DNA from: Scardovia inopinata JCM 12537
Lineage (GTDB): Bacteria > Actinomycetota > Actinomycetes > Actinomycetales > Bifidobacteriaceae
Assembly: GCF_001042695.1 (NCBI RefSeq)
Contig: NZ_AP012334.1
Span: 1,612,001-1,676,000 of the forward strand
Length of the DNA: 64,000 bases
Reading direction: 5' to 3'
Positions 8,976 through 19,114 of the stretch are shown piece after piece. Position 1 is the first letter of the stretch; each line of letters begins with the position of its first letter. The translations under genes and the position numbers were made by a program. Below the pieces are notes generated by a model. The model was not told where the DNA came from, made no database searches, and saw only the letters and a program-made list of their open reading frames with translations.

Positions 8976-10118
8976 CTAAGCGTGCCATACATCCTTGCCG
9001 TTCTTGTTAGCGGCAGCAAGATCATCAGCCAGCTGCTCAGGAGTAGCTTCAGTATCTCCTGCAATGAAGGCCTCAACAAGTTCGCGGGCTTCATTATCTT
9101 CATGCTGAACAGCAGGAGACTTCATAAAGTAAGAGCTGGGAGCCAAAATCGGGCCAGCCAAGCCACGATCCATGGCCAACTTGCAGGAACGAATGGCATC
9201 AATAACCACGCCGGCAGAGTTAGGAGAATCCCACACTTCCAGCTTGTACTCGAGATTCAGAGGGACATCGCCAAAGGTGGTCCCTTCCAGACGGACAAAA
9301 GCAAACTTGCGGTCGTCCAGCCATGCCACATAGTCAGAAGGACCAATGTGAACGTTGCGGGGATCCATATCATGAGGAACGATGGAAGTTACAGCACGGG
9401 TCTTGGAAATCTTCTTGGACTCCAGACGGCTGCGTTCCAGCATATTCATGAAATCCATGTCGCCGCCCACATTCAGCTGATAGGTACGATCCAGGCGAAC
9501 ACCACGATCTTCAAAAAGTCGGGCCATTACCCGGTGGGTAATAGTAGCACCGACCTGGCTCTTAATATCATCTCCCACAATCGGAAGACCGGCGTCGCGG
9601 AACTTTTGGGCCCACTGTGGATCGGAAGCGATGAAAACGGGCAGGCAGTTAACAAAACCGCAACCAGCATCCATGGCAGCCTGAGCGTAATACTTATCTG
9701 CCTGTTCAGAACCAACAGGCAGATAAGAGACCAGAATGTCAACCTTCTTGTCTTTCAACACCTGAGCCACGTCAACAGCCTCTTCAGAAGACTCTGTGAT
9801 CATCTGGCGGTAGTACTCGCCCAGACCATCCATGGTTGGACCGCGCTGAACGGTGACGCCAGAAGCTGGAACATCGCAGAACTTGTATGTGTTGTTCTGA
9901 GAGGCAAAAATTGCCTGACTCAGATCAGTTCCAACTTTGGCAGCATCAACATCAAAAGCAGCAACGAATTCCACATCGCGAATACGATAACCGCCGAAGT
10001 TCGGGTGCATAATTCCGGGAATTTTATCCTCATCCTTGGCACCCTTGTAATACTCCACACCTTGAACCAGGGATGAAGCGCAGTTGCCTACGCCAGCAAT
10101 AGCAACGCGAATACTCAT
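8976..10118 (-). CDS. ino1: Inositol-3-phosphate synthase
   Basis: Converts glucose 6-phosphate to 1L-myo-inositol 3-phosphate using NAD. It has 380 residues, the size of the short actinobacterial type. It starts [20 protein letters not shown], the family's modified Rossmann motif, and contains [36 protein letters not shown] and a C-terminal KSPAVQ segment. A strong ribosome site, AAGGAGTATTA, precedes the ATG. The gene is divergent from the penicillin-binding protein across about 160 bases. In actinobacteria the product feeds phosphatidylinositol or mycothiol-type pathways; which applies here is not shown in this window. Confidence 0.93.
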   Translation of the reverse strand: MSIRVAIAGVGNCASSLVQGVEYYKGAKDEDKIPGIMHPNFGGYRIRDVEFVAAFDVDAAKVGTDLSQAIFASQNNTYKFCDVPASGVTVQRGPTMDGLGEYYRQMITESSEEAVDVAQVLKDKKVDILVSYLPVGSEQADKYYAQAAMDAGCGFVNCLPVFIASDPQWAQKFRDAGLPIVGDDIKSQVGATITHRVMARLFEDRGVRLDRTYQLNVGGDMDFMNMLERSRLESKKISKTRAVTSIVPHDMDPRNVHIGPSDYVAWLDDRKFAFVRLEGTTFGDVPLNLEYKLEVWDSPNSAGVVIDAIRSCKLAMDRGLAGPILAPSSYFMKSPAVQHEDNEARELVEAFIAGDTEATPEQLADDLAAANKNGKDVWHA

Positions 10119-10281
10119 TAATACTCCTTAAGTCTCTGCCATATTTTTTAATGACATGCACTTGTCACGATACTCTGAACTCTAAACCAAAATCAACAGT
10201 AGACGGCAGATATGCGCATGATTTCCAAAGATTTCCATACTTTTCTCCTTTCTTCATCACTTCCAGGCTAGATTAGAAGGC

Positions 10282-12333
10282 ATGGCATCAGGAAAGGACA
10301 GACGGTCTTACGGCACAGACAGTAAAAAGAAAACAGCTGGAAAGACCAGAAGCAGCAAACGCAGTCAACCCATATCAACAGCAGAGAAAAAGACAACGTC
10401 CCGTACAGGCTCGAAAAATCATAATCCTGCAAGAACAGTCAGGAAAAGTCCCTGGAAAAGTTTCCTTAAAAGCCTGCTCATCTTTTTCGCACTCTGCCTT
10501 GCCGTCCTGGCAGGAACCCTGACTATTGCCTATGCACGAACAACCATCCCCAGCCCAGAATCCGTTGCCCTGGCTCAAAAAACGCGGGTATACTACAGCG
10601 ATGGCAAAACCCTTATAGGCAGTTATTTCGATCAGAACAGACAGATTATTTCCTGTTCTGCCCTGCCCGATTATGTGGGCAATGCAGTTGTCGCCTCAGA
10701 GAACAGGACATTTTGGACTGATTCCGGCATCGATTTTAAAGGCATAGCCCGGGCACTGATCAACAATGTAACCACTGGCAGCCGTCAGGGCGGTTCGACT
10801 ATTACCCAACAATATGCTGAACGGTATTACCTGGGGGAAACCACCACCTATTGGGGAAAACTTAAAGAGGCACTTCTGGCCTTAAAAATCTCCCAAACCC
10901 AGGAAAAGGGCCAGGTACTGTGCAACTATCTCAATACCATCTATTTTGGACGGGGAGCTTACGGAATTCAGGCTGCAGCCCAAGCATACTTTCATAAAGA
11001 TGCTGCAAATCTTACCGTCAGTCAGGCAGCTCTTCTAGCTGGTATTATTCCTGCCCCTTCTGCCTGGGACCCAGCAGTCTCACCCACCATAGCTGCCAGG
11101 CGTTTCCAGCGAGTTATTGCTATTATGAAGGAAGATGGAACCTTATCGAGCCGTCAGGCCCAATCAGCTTCCTTGCCGGCGACAGCCGCTCCCCAGCCAA
11201 CCAACGAATACCAGGGATCCAAGGGCTATATCCTTACCATGGTTCGATCCGAGCTGCTGGCGACCAAAAAATTTAGCCCAGATTCTCTGGCAACAGGAGG
11301 CTATTCCATCGTCACCAGCCTGGATACCCATAAGCAGAAACTGATGGAGAAAACAGTTCAGGAGAACAACAGCAGGGCTGGCCTCCCCCAATCGGTGGAA
11401 ACTGGCGGAATTTCAGTCAATTCACACACAGGGGGAATTATTTCTCTTTATGCGGGGAAAAATTATGCAAGTCATCAGCTGAACAATCTGACTCAGGCAC
11501 GTTTTGAACCAGGATCAACCATGAAAGCCTTCACCCTCCTTGCCGCTATTCAGCAAGGATGCAGTCTGAATACGACTTTTAATGGAGACTCTCCCCGCAG
11601 TTTTCCTGGGCTGACTACTCCAGTGAAAAATTATAAAAATGTTAGTTATGGGAGGATTTCTCTCTACCAGGCCATAGCCCAGTCGGTCAACACCGTCTTT
11701 GTTGATCTGAATGCTAGGGTTACCCCAGAAAAAACTGCAAACCTGGCTGCCCAAGCTGGAATTTCCTCACCCCTGCAAACGCACTCTCTCTATAACACCT
11801 TGGGAATCGACGGAATCACTCTGAAAGAACTAGCTCAGGCGTATGCCACTTTTTCCACCGGTGGGGTCAGGATTCCCCTCCATCTGGTCTCCACGGTGAC
11901 CTCTTCCCAGGGAAAAACTATCTACCAGACTGAACCCCAGGGAAGCCGAATCTTTAATTCTTCTCACATTGCCCTGCTCAACAAGGCTTTGACCAAAGTC
12001 ATTTTCAACGGAACCGGGTCTGAAGCCACAATTGCGGGGAGAAGTTTAGCAGGAAAATCTGGCACAGCCAATGACAATACTGCCGCAGTTTTTGTGGGAT
12101 ACACGCCCTCCATAGTCACTGCCTATGCTATCTGGAACAGCTCAGCACATGGCTCGGCTGCCCAGCTTCCTACTTTTTCCCAATACCAGAACGGCCACGG
12201 ATACCCTACTCACCTTTTTGCATCTTATATGAGGACTGCCCTGGCCGGTAGCCCTCATGAGAGTTTCCCCCAGGCCACGGATACCGGCCGAACAGGCGGC
12301 CCCTATGGAACCTGGGGGAAGAAAGAAGATTGA
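10282..12333 (+). CDS. Class A penicillin-binding protein
   Basis: Bifunctional peptidoglycan synthase of 683 residues that polymerises lipid II and cross-links stem peptides outside the membrane. A basic Lys/Arg-rich cytoplasmic tail is followed by one membrane helix (about residues 62-85). The GT51 glycosyltransferase shows VASENRTFW and GGSTITQQYAERYYL. The transpeptidase shows PGSTMK with nucleophile S412 and K415, SVN at 468-470 and KSGTA at 592-596. No PASTA domain is present; a short Gly/Thr/Pro tail ends the protein. AGAAGG lies shortly before the ATG. Confidence 0.93.
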   Translation: MASGKDRRSYGTDSKKKTAGKTRSSKRSQPISTAEKKTTSRTGSKNHNPARTVRKSPWKSFLKSLLIFFALCLAVLAGTLTIAYARTTIPSPESVALAQKTRVYYSDGKTLIGSYFDQNRQIISCSALPDYVGNAVVASENRTFWTDSGIDFKGIARALINNVTTGSRQGGSTITQQYAERYYLGETTTYWGKLKEALLALKISQTQEKGQVLCNYLNTIYFGRGAYGIQAAAQAYFHKDAANLTVSQAALLAGIIPAPSAWDPAVSPTIAARRFQRVIAIMKEDGTLSSRQAQSASLPATAAPQPTNEYQGSKGYILTMVRSELLATKKFSPDSLATGGYSIVTSLDTHKQKLMEKTVQENNSRAGLPQSVETGGISVNSHTGGIISLYAGKNYASHQLNNLTQARFEPGSTMKAFTLLAAIQQGCSLNTTFNGDSPRSFPGLTTPVKNYKNVSYGRISLYQAIAQSVNTVFVDLNARVTPEKTANLAAQAGISSPLQTHSLYNTLGIDGITLKELAQAYATFSTGGVRIPLHLVSTVTSSQGKTIYQTEPQGSRIFNSSHIALLNKALTKVIFNGTGSEATIAGRSLAGKSGTANDNTAAVFVGYTPSIVTAYAIWNSSAHGSAAQLPTFSQYQNGHGYPTHLFASYMRTALAGSPHESFPQATDTGRTGGPYGTWGKKED

Positions 12334-12452
12334 GCTCTTGGTGTCTTAGCGTGCACAGGGACAGCCTGGTGCGCTGGGACAGCTTGTATTCACTAAATTC
12401 ACTGAACCTGCTGGCTCACGCTGGACAGCTCATGCCCAAGAGCTCATGCCCA

Positions 12453-14336
12453 TCACTCACCATCATCATTGTTATTATCATCATTGTTATTGTTGTTATT
12501 ATCATCAGAGCCAGAGTTGGATGAGCTGGACTTACTTTCTGCATGGGTCATCTGTGCTTTTACTGTCACATACTTGCCATCACGAATAACAGTAACCGTA
12601 ACCGAACTGTTTTTCTGAGTTGACCGAACGTAACCCAGCAGGCTTTCTACACTGCCCACAGTGTTGCCATTGTAAGCCACAATGGTATCCCCGGTCTGAA
12701 GTCCAGCAGCAGAGGCAGAGCTATCATCCGACACGCTCTTAACAGTTGCGCCGGCTCTGGTGGCGCTGCCCACGGTAGCGGTGCCGGTCTGAACGGTAAC
12801 TCCCAGAGTTACATGCTCAACCTTACCGCTCTTAATAATTTCATCAGCTACCCATTTCACTGTATTTGCAGGGATGGCAAATCCGATGCCAATGCTGCCT
12901 GCATTGCCTGATGAACTTGAGGAAGCAGTGGAAGCTATGGCTGTATTGATACCAATAATCTTCCCTGAAGCATTAAAGGAGGGGCCGCCGGAATTACCGG
13001 AATTAATGGCAGCATCAATCTGAACAGTGTTGGTGTATACCGTATTGTCATCGGAACCGGAGGAATAAGAATTGGTGGAATTTTCGCTCAAGGTAACAGG
13101 CCGGTTCAAAGCTGAGACCACACCAGTAGTAGCTGTATTCTCATAACCCAGCGGGTTGCCGATTGCCATGACGCTTTCGCCCACGGCCAGGTTATCTGAG
13201 TTGGCAAAAGTGGCATAAGTTAAATTCTTGGGAGGATTCTTGATCCTGACTACAGCAATATCTGTTGTGGAGTCGCTTCCCACAATGGACGCTTTGTACA
13301 TGTCTCCGTTAGACAGAGTTACCGTCATATCACCGGAATTGCTGGCCACGTGATTATTGGTAATAATATCGCCCTTTTTATCAATAATGACACCAGATCC
13401 CATAATCTCTCTGCCTGACGAGGTAATAGTAATGGAAACCACGGAAGCTGCAACCTTTTTAGCTACGGTCTTCCAATTTGTGCTCCCTGAGATGATGGTG
13501 TCAGTGCTGCCGGAACCGCCAGTGGAAGAATTAGGTGCGACAGTACTCGTTGTCGTATTACTGATCGTGTTTCGGATTCCAGCCCAGCCTATGCCTAGGA
13601 CCAGAAGGGAAACAAGAAGGGCAACCAGGCCGGAAATCAAGGCATTACGAACGCCGTGCTCCTTCGACCTGCCAGCTGATTTTCCAGCTAAAACCGTGGT
13701 CGATGTTCCGGATGCGGGATTTACAAAAGGATTCTGAGCGGTAGAATTACCCGTCCCAGCCTGGGCTGCATATCCATTTGCTGCAGGCTGGCCATATTGA
13801 GGCTGTTGGCCATACTGACTGCCTGCTGAATATGAAGTTCCTGGATACTGGCTGCTGGAATACTGACCTGGCCCGTACTGACTATATTGACCATACTGAG
13901 GAGACTGCTGGCTAGAGAGATTCTGCCTGTATTGGCTCTGCTGCTGCCCCTGACTAGTCTGACCATAAACAGGAGAAGGGATAGGGGAAGAAATAGGGGA
14001 AGGCTGTGCATATGACATGCGCTGAGTTTGCTGAATAGGTTGAGTCGGATTCGGTTGAGCCTGACCTGATGGCTGAATCTGTCCAAACTGCCGGGTCTGG
14101 CCGGACTGAGCTGGAGCCGTCTGTCCATATCCCTGTCCGGGATTGTAACCGCCTGCATATTGCCCGTACTGGTTAGGCGTAATCCTCTGAGTGGGAGCAC
14201 TACCAGCAGTGCCCTGGTTTGCCTGGGAATCAGGGCCTTGATTGGTAGCCTTTCCAGCTTGTTGGGCATTCGGATCATATCCGTCAGCCTGATCCGCCTT
14301 GTTGGGGTAGGAGGAAAAATTATTGCTGTCAGTCAT
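12453..14336 (-). CDS. HtrA/DegP-type membrane serine protease with PDZ domain
   Basis: Protein of 627 residues. The first 200 residues are a low-complexity, Gln/Tyr/Pro/Gly-rich cytoplasmic tail, followed by one membrane helix (about 233-254). The trypsin-like domain carries the triad H329 (NNHVAS), D359 (STTDIAVV) and S449 (NSGNSGGPSF). A PDZ domain follows (LGVTVQTG to about residue 605). The C-terminus ends in an Asp/Asn tract encoded by a GTT/ATT/ATC-type trinucleotide array at 12458-12512. AAAGGGAGC precedes the ATG. It probably degrades or senses misfolded exported proteins. Its position beside the PspC-linked two-component genes fits envelope stress, which is an inference. Confidence 0.9.
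   Translation of the reverse strand: MTDSNNFSSYPNKADQADGYDPNAQQAGKATNQGPDSQANQGTAGSAPTQRITPNQYGQYAGGYNPGQGYGQTAPAQSGQTRQFGQIQPSGQAQPNPTQPIQQTQRMSYAQPSPISSPIPSPVYGQTSQGQQQSQYRQNLSSQQSPQYGQYSQYGPGQYSSSQYPGTSYSAGSQYGQQPQYGQPAANGYAAQAGTGNSTAQNPFVNPASGTSTTVLAGKSAGRSKEHGVRNALISGLVALLVSLLVLGIGWAGIRNTISNTTTSTVAPNSSTGGSGSTDTIISGSTNWKTVAKKVAASVVSITITSSGREIMGSGVIIDKKGDIITNNHVASNSGDMTVTLSNGDMYKASIVGSDSTTDIAVVRIKNPPKNLTYATFANSDNLAVGESVMAIGNPLGYENTATTGVVSALNRPVTLSENSTNSYSSGSDDNTVYTNTVQIDAAINSGNSGGPSFNASGKIIGINTAIASTASSSSSGNAGSIGIGFAIPANTVKWVADEIIKSGKVEHVTLGVTVQTGTATVGSATRAGATVKSVSDDSSASAAGLQTGDTIVAYNGNTVGSVESLLGYVRSTQKNSSVTVTVIRDGKYVTVKAQMTHAESKSSSSNSGSDDNNNNNNDDNNNDDGE
12458..12512. repeat. Trinucleotide array in protease C-terminus
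   Basis: Short degenerate run of cat/tgt/tat triplets that encodes alternating Asp and Asn residues at the end of the HtrA-like protein. Slippage here would change tail length in steps of one residue without breaking the frame. Confidence 0.7.
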
Positions 14337-14551
14337 AAAGCTCCCTTTCCTTTTGTATATATTTTGTATATCCCTTATATTTTTCTGGTACAGAAGGTTT
14401 TTCTATGTAATCTTTGCTTTACACAATAAATAACACTACAAATCTGAACCTTCTCTGAGAACACTCTTAATCTTTAACTACTTATTCTATAAGAATTCGT
14501 CCCCAAAAAAATGAGAGAAGTCTGACGTCCTCTTCTTTTACACAATTCCTT

Positions 14552-15334
14552 TTATACAATTCTTTGGTGAGCTGCCCACAAAGCCAGCTCTCCCCTGTTG
14601 GACAGCTGTAATTTGCGCAAGACTCGGGAAACGTGCGTTTCCACGGTTTTAACCGATATAAAAAGTTCAGAAGCAACTTCCTTATAGGTATAGCCGCGGG
14701 CAATCAGCTGCATCACTTCCCTCTCCCGACTGGTTAGAACATCAATGCTGATGTCGAAGTCATCATCTACATCAGATTCATTCTCGCCCTCAGCGAAAGT
14801 CATGGAATCAGTTCTGAGCGAAGAATCTGCTCCCGGATATTCTTTCCCACCGGTCTGGTCATGGTCAGATCTCTGGCTGAAAGCTGAATCCTGAAAAGCA
14901 GTCAGCACAAATCCAGCCAGGCGGGGGCTGAAAACGGCATACCCTTGTGCCACCTGCTCAATAGAAGCAACCAGATCTTCTCCTGTAATGGTTTTCGTAA
15001 CGTAACCGCGAGCGCCGGCTCGAATCACCGCACCAACATCAACCGGCGAATCCGACACAGACAAAGCCAGATAGAGGGTATGGGGGGCCAGGGGAACGCT
15101 TTTGAGGATAATTTCCGAGCCTCCTCCCCCTTCCCCGCCAGGAACATGCACATCCAAAAGAACCACATCAGGCTGGGTCTGAGCAATAACGGCTACGGCT
15201 CCACTCACATCTCCAGCCTGGCCGACCACTTCATAGGCGCTGGAAATGGTATCAATTACCCCCCTGCGAAACATCTCATGATCATCTATAACTACGACCC
15301 TGGTTCTAGTGTTTTCTAGATCAGACACGTCCAT
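14552..15334 (-). CDS. LuxR-type response regulator
   Basis: NarL/LiaR-like two-component regulator of 260 residues. Receiver domain: DD at 17-18 (VVVIDDHEMFRRG), phospho-acceptor D61 in VVLLDVHVPGG, and a conserved Lys in RGYVTKTI. A Ser/Asp-rich linker of about 50 residues separates it from a C-terminal LuxR helix-turn-helix (LTSREREVMQLIARGYTYKE, VKTVETHVSRVL). Its start overlaps the sensor kinase gene by 14 bases, with AGGAGG upstream, so the pair is co-translated. The divergent PspC gene suggests that the target is an envelope-stress regulon. Confidence 0.93.
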   Translation of the reverse strand: MDVSDLENTRTRVVVIDDHEMFRRGVIDTISSAYEVVGQAGDVSGAVAVIAQTQPDVVLLDVHVPGGEGGGGSEIILKSVPLAPHTLYLALSVSDSPVDVGAVIRAGARGYVTKTITGEDLVASIEQVAQGYAVFSPRLAGFVLTAFQDSAFSQRSDHDQTGGKEYPGADSSLRTDSMTFAEGENESDVDDDFDISIDVLTSREREVMQLIARGYTYKEVASELFISVKTVETHVSRVLRKLQLSNRGELALWAAHQRIV

Positions 15335-16751
15335 AGCCTCCTGCCTGCATATTACTGTTCACCGGACCGTTCTCCAGGTTATTCTCCTGGCTGTAAGGAA
15401 GAGTCAACTTGACCTCAGTTCCCCAGCCCGGGCGTGAATTGATGACCGCCTGGCCATGTGCTCGCTGCATACGGTTAATTATCGACTCACTCACCCCCAA
15501 ATGTCCGGGGTGTTCAGCTGACACGTCGAATCCATCCCCATGGTCACGCACAAAAATCTGAATTGTATGAGTCCTTACCGGATCCACTTCGCAATAAACC
15601 GATACTGGCGGTTTTCCATGACGAACCGCATTCACTGCTGCTTCATGAGCAGCTGCCAGCAGGGGTTTGAACGAAGGATGGAATCTGGTATCTCCTACGA
15701 CAACCAGATCGATAGGAACGCGGGAAGAATCCTCCACCTGGGCCATTCCTCGCTTCAGTTCTTCGGCTATCGTTGCCGCATGCGCCGAAGCAGGATAGGG
15801 GTAAGGATAAGCAGGATTTGCCCCTGATCCTGAATTTGGCCCAAAACCCTGAGCCGGAGCAACAGGTACACCAGGTGCACCAGGTGTAACAGGCCCTGAG
15901 CCAGACCCAAAGTTAGGCCCAGGGGTAGAACCTGCTGATGGGTTGGGGGCAAAGCCTGCCGTCATACCATCCCCATACAGCCACTGTCTTAGTTCCCTTT
16001 CCTGAGACCGGGCCAGGGCAGACACCTCCTGAGGGTCATCAGCGTGCAGATGAATCAGGGCAAGAGTCTGCAGAACAGAATCATGCAGGCGGGCAGTGAT
16101 GTCCGCTCTCAGCTCTTCCTGAGCAGCTTTAGCCTTCTCTTTGCCAAGATCAGACAAGAGACTGATCCACCAGGGTGCAATAATAATTCCCAGAACCGCC
16201 ATGAGAACCAAGGCAGCTCCCATCCCGACCAGGAGGTTTTGCATCCTCAGGAAAGCGCTGAAAGCGGTAAAAACTCCTATAAAAGCTAAAACTATACCAA
16301 CCAAAGTCATAATATAGCGCACACCGACAGAAACTGTAATACGATGATGTTTGAGGTTCTGCCACAAATTTGGAGAAGATCCTTCAGTCAGGGCCGAGGT
16401 CTGCATCCAGCTAATGGAAACCCCAATGAATAGAAGACTAAATCCGGCTGTCACCCTGCTGGGAAACCCGTTAAGATCACCAATAATTTCAATCATCAGA
16501 CAAAGAAAGGCGACCAAAAGAAACATTCCCCAAAACGATATCCGGCGTCGTTTTTTAGGGGCAAACTGACTAGCTGTAGCCTTATCAACCATATATCCTA
16601 AAGGGGTCTGCCCCAAAGGCTGAACTTGAGGGTAGGGAGTAAAGGGCAGGTAGGGAGAGTAGGGAGGATGAGGCGAATACTGTGCATACTGCTGATATGG
16701 CTGATACTGCTGCGGATATTCCTGACTCTGGTCTTGATCTGCTGGATTCAT
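15321..16751 (-). CDS. Sensor histidine kinase, HisKA_3 type, with PspC-linked context
   Basis: Protein of 476 residues. The cytoplasmic N-terminus is Pro/Tyr/Gln-rich (about 65 residues), followed by four hydrophobic helices (about 72-92, 100-116, 143-168, 172-196). The phospho-acceptor is H223 in TARLHDSVLQTLALI. Between this helix and the ATPase domain lies an unusual Gly/Pro/Ser-rich insert of about 70 residues (roughly 254-325). The ATPase has AAHEAAVNAVRHG (N box), DHGDGFD and GLGVS-like LGVSESI, and ends GTEVKLTLPY. It partners the downstream LuxR regulator. The layout (PspC protein divergent from kinase and regulator) matches actinobacterial MacS/LiaS-like systems. Confidence 0.9.
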   Translation of the reverse strand: MNPADQDQSQEYPQQYQPYQQYAQYSPHPPYSPYLPFTPYPQVQPLGQTPLGYMVDKATASQFAPKKRRRISFWGMFLLVAFLCLMIEIIGDLNGFPSRVTAGFSLLFIGVSISWMQTSALTEGSSPNLWQNLKHHRITVSVGVRYIMTLVGIVLAFIGVFTAFSAFLRMQNLLVGMGAALVLMAVLGIIIAPWWISLLSDLGKEKAKAAQEELRADITARLHDSVLQTLALIHLHADDPQEVSALARSQERELRQWLYGDGMTAGFAPNPSAGSTPGPNFGSGSGPVTPGAPGVPVAPAQGFGPNSGSGANPAYPYPYPASAHAATIAEELKRGMAQVEDSSRVPIDLVVVGDTRFHPSFKPLLAAAHEAAVNAVRHGKPPVSVYCEVDPVRTHTIQIFVRDHGDGFDVSAEHPGHLGVSESIINRMQRAHGQAVINSRPGWGTEVKLTLPYSQENNLENGPVNSNMQAGGYGRV

Positions 16752-17082
16752 ACTTTTATTGTAATGGTATAATCCCTGCCTGTGGCGGTAAGGGGCAAGA
16801 ATCAGGGTAGGGTAAGGGTCATATCAGGGGAAAATCAGGGAGAACCCCCATAGATTTCTTTCTTTTTCTGAGCTGTAATAAAGATGTGCAACTCATGAGG
16901 TTCTCAAAAATCTCATTAAGGTTGAGCAAGATAGAGAAAAGAAGTGCATGAGCGGCAGCTGAGGCTGCCGCATGTGCGGTATAAAAATGTTAAAAGTAGC
17001 AGAAGAAAATAGAAACACAAAAATATACAAAAATTTATAAAGCGTTTTATCAACTATACTTAGTGATACATATTGGAGGGCA
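16752..17082. promoter_or_regulatory. Divergent intergenic region with a perfect hairpin
   Basis: This region of 331 bases separates the sensor kinase (minus) from the PspC gene (plus) and must hold both promoters. It contains a perfect 8-bp hairpin GCGGCAGC-TGAG-GCTGCCGC at 16952-16971. TATACT near 17055 is a possible -10 for the PspC gene. No gene was recognised here. The hairpin has no T-run on either side, so it is more likely a regulatory or RNA structure than a terminator. Confidence 0.45.
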
Positions 17083-18507
17083 ATGACTGGTTATAATTCT
17101 TATCCCTTTCAGGAACCGGATAGGAATCATCCGGCAGGGAGTAAGTTTTTTGAATGGATTCGCGGGCTGAATATATACCGCCCCACTGACCGCTGGATAG
17201 CAGGCGTCTGTTCAGCACTAGCCAACAAATTAGGCTGGGATCCTATTGTTGTAAGAGTTTTGCTCCTGGCTTTCTGCATCACCGGGGGAGGCGGAGTCCT
17301 GCTCTATGGACTCCTGTGGCTCTTCCTGCCTGACGCCAGAGACAATCGTATTCTTGCGGAAGAAGCACTTTTCCATGGAAACATGGAAACAAGTTTTTGG
17401 TGGGCCCTGGTTCTGGTAATTATCAGCGGAGGCTTCAATTTCATTCTTCCTCATTCCTGGATTGGGACGATCATCCTCGTGTGTATTGTGTGTGCAATTA
17501 TTGCATCCACAAGAAGCAAGACACCTAAACAGCCAGGCCCCAGGCCGGGAAGACCAGGACCTCAGGGCCCTTTCCCTGCAGGTAATCCCGGAACAGGCCC
17601 CCAGGCATACGCGCAGCAACCGCATGTTTACCGGGATTACCATTATGTACAGAATGGACCAATTCCTATGAACCCTACACAACCTATTCCACCTATTCCA
17701 CAAACTCCTCCTTCCGCCACACCGCTGCGGCCTCCCGCGGGAACATCTGTCTGGGGACCGGCAACGGTTTACAGACGCAGACCAGCTGGTCCAGTAACGG
17801 TTTCCATTGTTCTGGGCCTTATCCTGATTGGGGCAGGGATTACCTGCTACACCCTTTTTATTAAACGGGTGGACTTTTTCGGTTGCACCCAGGCAGCTGT
17901 TCTGTTCTTGTCTGCTGCTACAGCCTTGGTCGCTCTTGCAACTGTGATTACTGGTATCCGGGGGCGCAAATCGGGGGGGTTAATCCCCCTGGGGATTCTA
18001 GTATCCCTCAGTCTTATTGTCTCCTGCGCTCTGGGAGCAGTCACAGCCAGTGATTTCACCGATGTACAGGCACTGAATGACCCCATCGTTTTCAGCAATT
18101 CTGATTCCACTCTCACTTCCGACAACTTCTCCGACTATGCTAAGAAAGGGTTGGAAATTTATAATTCTAATATCAAGATTGATCTGAAGGATTGGAAGAA
18201 ATATCATTCCACCCCCTGCCCCACTGGATCCCTAACTATCCATGCAAGTTTTTCACGTGTCACTGTGACTGTTCCTTCCTCCTGCCGGGCACAGTATGGG
18301 AAAAGTCTCTTTGTAGGGACGGCCAATGAACATATGGGAACACTGTACTCTACCAAAAATAAACTCAAGAAATCACAGCTGCTGACTATCAATGCAGCCA
18401 TATTCTTCAGCACCATGACCATTAGCCCCACTCCCGCATACAAGACCAGCAATGGAACCAGCAGCATCCCAGATGAAGACAGTACGAAAGAAGAAGACAA
18501 TGACTAA
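17083..18507 (+). CDS. PspC-domain membrane protein
   Basis: Protein of 474 residues. A PspC domain lies at about 25-85 (DRWIAGVCSALANKLGWDP, followed by LLLAFCITGGGGVLLYGLLW). Another membrane helix pair (about 100-142) and a long Pro/Gly-rich linker (150-240) come next. Three more helices (about 245-345) and an extracellular domain with Ser/Thr-rich ends complete it. PspC proteins sense envelope perturbation. In related actinobacteria they act on the neighbouring LuxR-type two-component system, and here the gene is divergent from exactly such a pair. GGAGG is well spaced before the ATG. The next gene starts inside its last codons, so the two form an operon. Confidence 0.85.
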   Translation: MTGYNSYPFQEPDRNHPAGSKFFEWIRGLNIYRPTDRWIAGVCSALANKLGWDPIVVRVLLLAFCITGGGGVLLYGLLWLFLPDARDNRILAEEALFHGNMETSFWWALVLVIISGGFNFILPHSWIGTIILVCIVCAIIASTRSKTPKQPGPRPGRPGPQGPFPAGNPGTGPQAYAQQPHVYRDYHYVQNGPIPMNPTQPIPPIPQTPPSATPLRPPAGTSVWGPATVYRRRPAGPVTVSIVLGLILIGAGITCYTLFIKRVDFFGCTQAAVLFLSAATALVALATVITGIRGRKSGGLIPLGILVSLSLIVSCALGAVTASDFTDVQALNDPIVFSNSDSTLTSDNFSDYAKKGLEIYNSNIKIDLKDWKKYHSTPCPTGSLTIHASFSRVTVTVPSSCRAQYGKSLFVGTANEHMGTLYSTKNKLKKSQLLTINAAIFFSTMTISPTPAYKTSNGTSSIPDEDSTKEEDND

Positions 18508-19027
18508 TAATTGGCAGCAGGCAGGCAAGAATACCGGCCACGCAGAAAATACGAGCCCCGCAGAAAATACGGATCACCCTGCAGCAGACACAAGCAAAAA
18601 ACAAAAAGCCTGGGCAGACCAACAAAACGCATCTCAAGCTTACACAGATGAAGCCGCCCGCAATCATTACCCTGGGTCGGGAACCGTCCCTCCCCGGGAG
18701 GGAAGCCAAACCGGCCCTCAATATCCAGGGTGGAACCAGTATTCTGGCTATGGCAACCGCCCCCATATTGAATACAAAACAGATCCTTCTCCAGCAACCA
18801 TTATTTGGGGAGTCGTTCTTCTCATCTTGGCTTTTGGCGGGGTACTAACTGCTGTAGCTATGGGCAATTTGATAACCGCTGACGATGTGGTTCTAGCCAT
18901 CACTGCCTGCTGCATCTTCTTTGGAATCATCATTATTGCCCTGGGAATCACTTTCGCTGTTCGACAGAGCAAAAATAAAAAAGCACAAGACCAGGGGAAA
19001 AACACCAGCGGCGAGCAGCCAGTCTGA
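18500..19027 (+). CDS. Two-helix membrane protein of PspC operon
   Basis: About 175 residues, not assigned to a family. The N-terminal 95 residues are hydrophilic and rich in Asn, Gln, Pro and Tyr, followed by two membrane helices (about 100-122 and 132-155) and a basic tail (KNKKAQDQGKN). I chose ATG 18500 because it overlaps the stop of the PspC gene (ATGACTAA arrangement), typical of coupled translation; an in-frame ATG at 18452 would overlap much more. It probably works with the PspC protein at the membrane, but this rests on position only. Confidence 0.7.
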   Translation: MTNNWQQAGKNTGHAENTSPAENTDHPAADTSKKQKAWADQQNASQAYTDEAARNHYPGSGTVPPREGSQTGPQYPGWNQYSGYGNRPHIEYKTDPSPATIIWGVVLLILAFGGVLTAVAMGNLITADDVVLAITACCIFFGIIIIALGITFAVRQSKNKKAQDQGKNTSGEQPV

Positions 19028-19053
19028 TTTACCTAGAAATACCTTGAGAAGAT

Positions 19054-19090
19054 GTACCTCTGCAGAGATAATCCTGCAGAGGTACTTTTA
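19054..19090 (+). terminator. Rho-independent terminator after PspC operon
   Basis: Perfect 12-bp stem GTACCTCTGCAG / CTGCAGAGGTAC (19054-19065 and 19074-19085) followed by TTTTA. It sits just past the stop of the small membrane protein gene and just before the convergent DUF5701-like gene. Confidence 0.8.
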
Positions 19091-19114
19091 CAAAATCAGC
19101 CTTTACAAAGTTGC

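Noticed and set aside
8778-10076. Long plus-strand open frame (432 codons) over the inositol-phosphate synthase gene
   Set aside because: It is exactly antisense to a well-conserved gene with all family motifs; the predicted protein has no recognisable domain and no ribosome site.
12330-12524. Small plus-strand frame after the penicillin-binding protein ending in Ile/Val repeats
   Set aside because: The hydrophobic tail is the antisense of the Asp/Asn trinucleotide tract of the protease; no homology or start signal.
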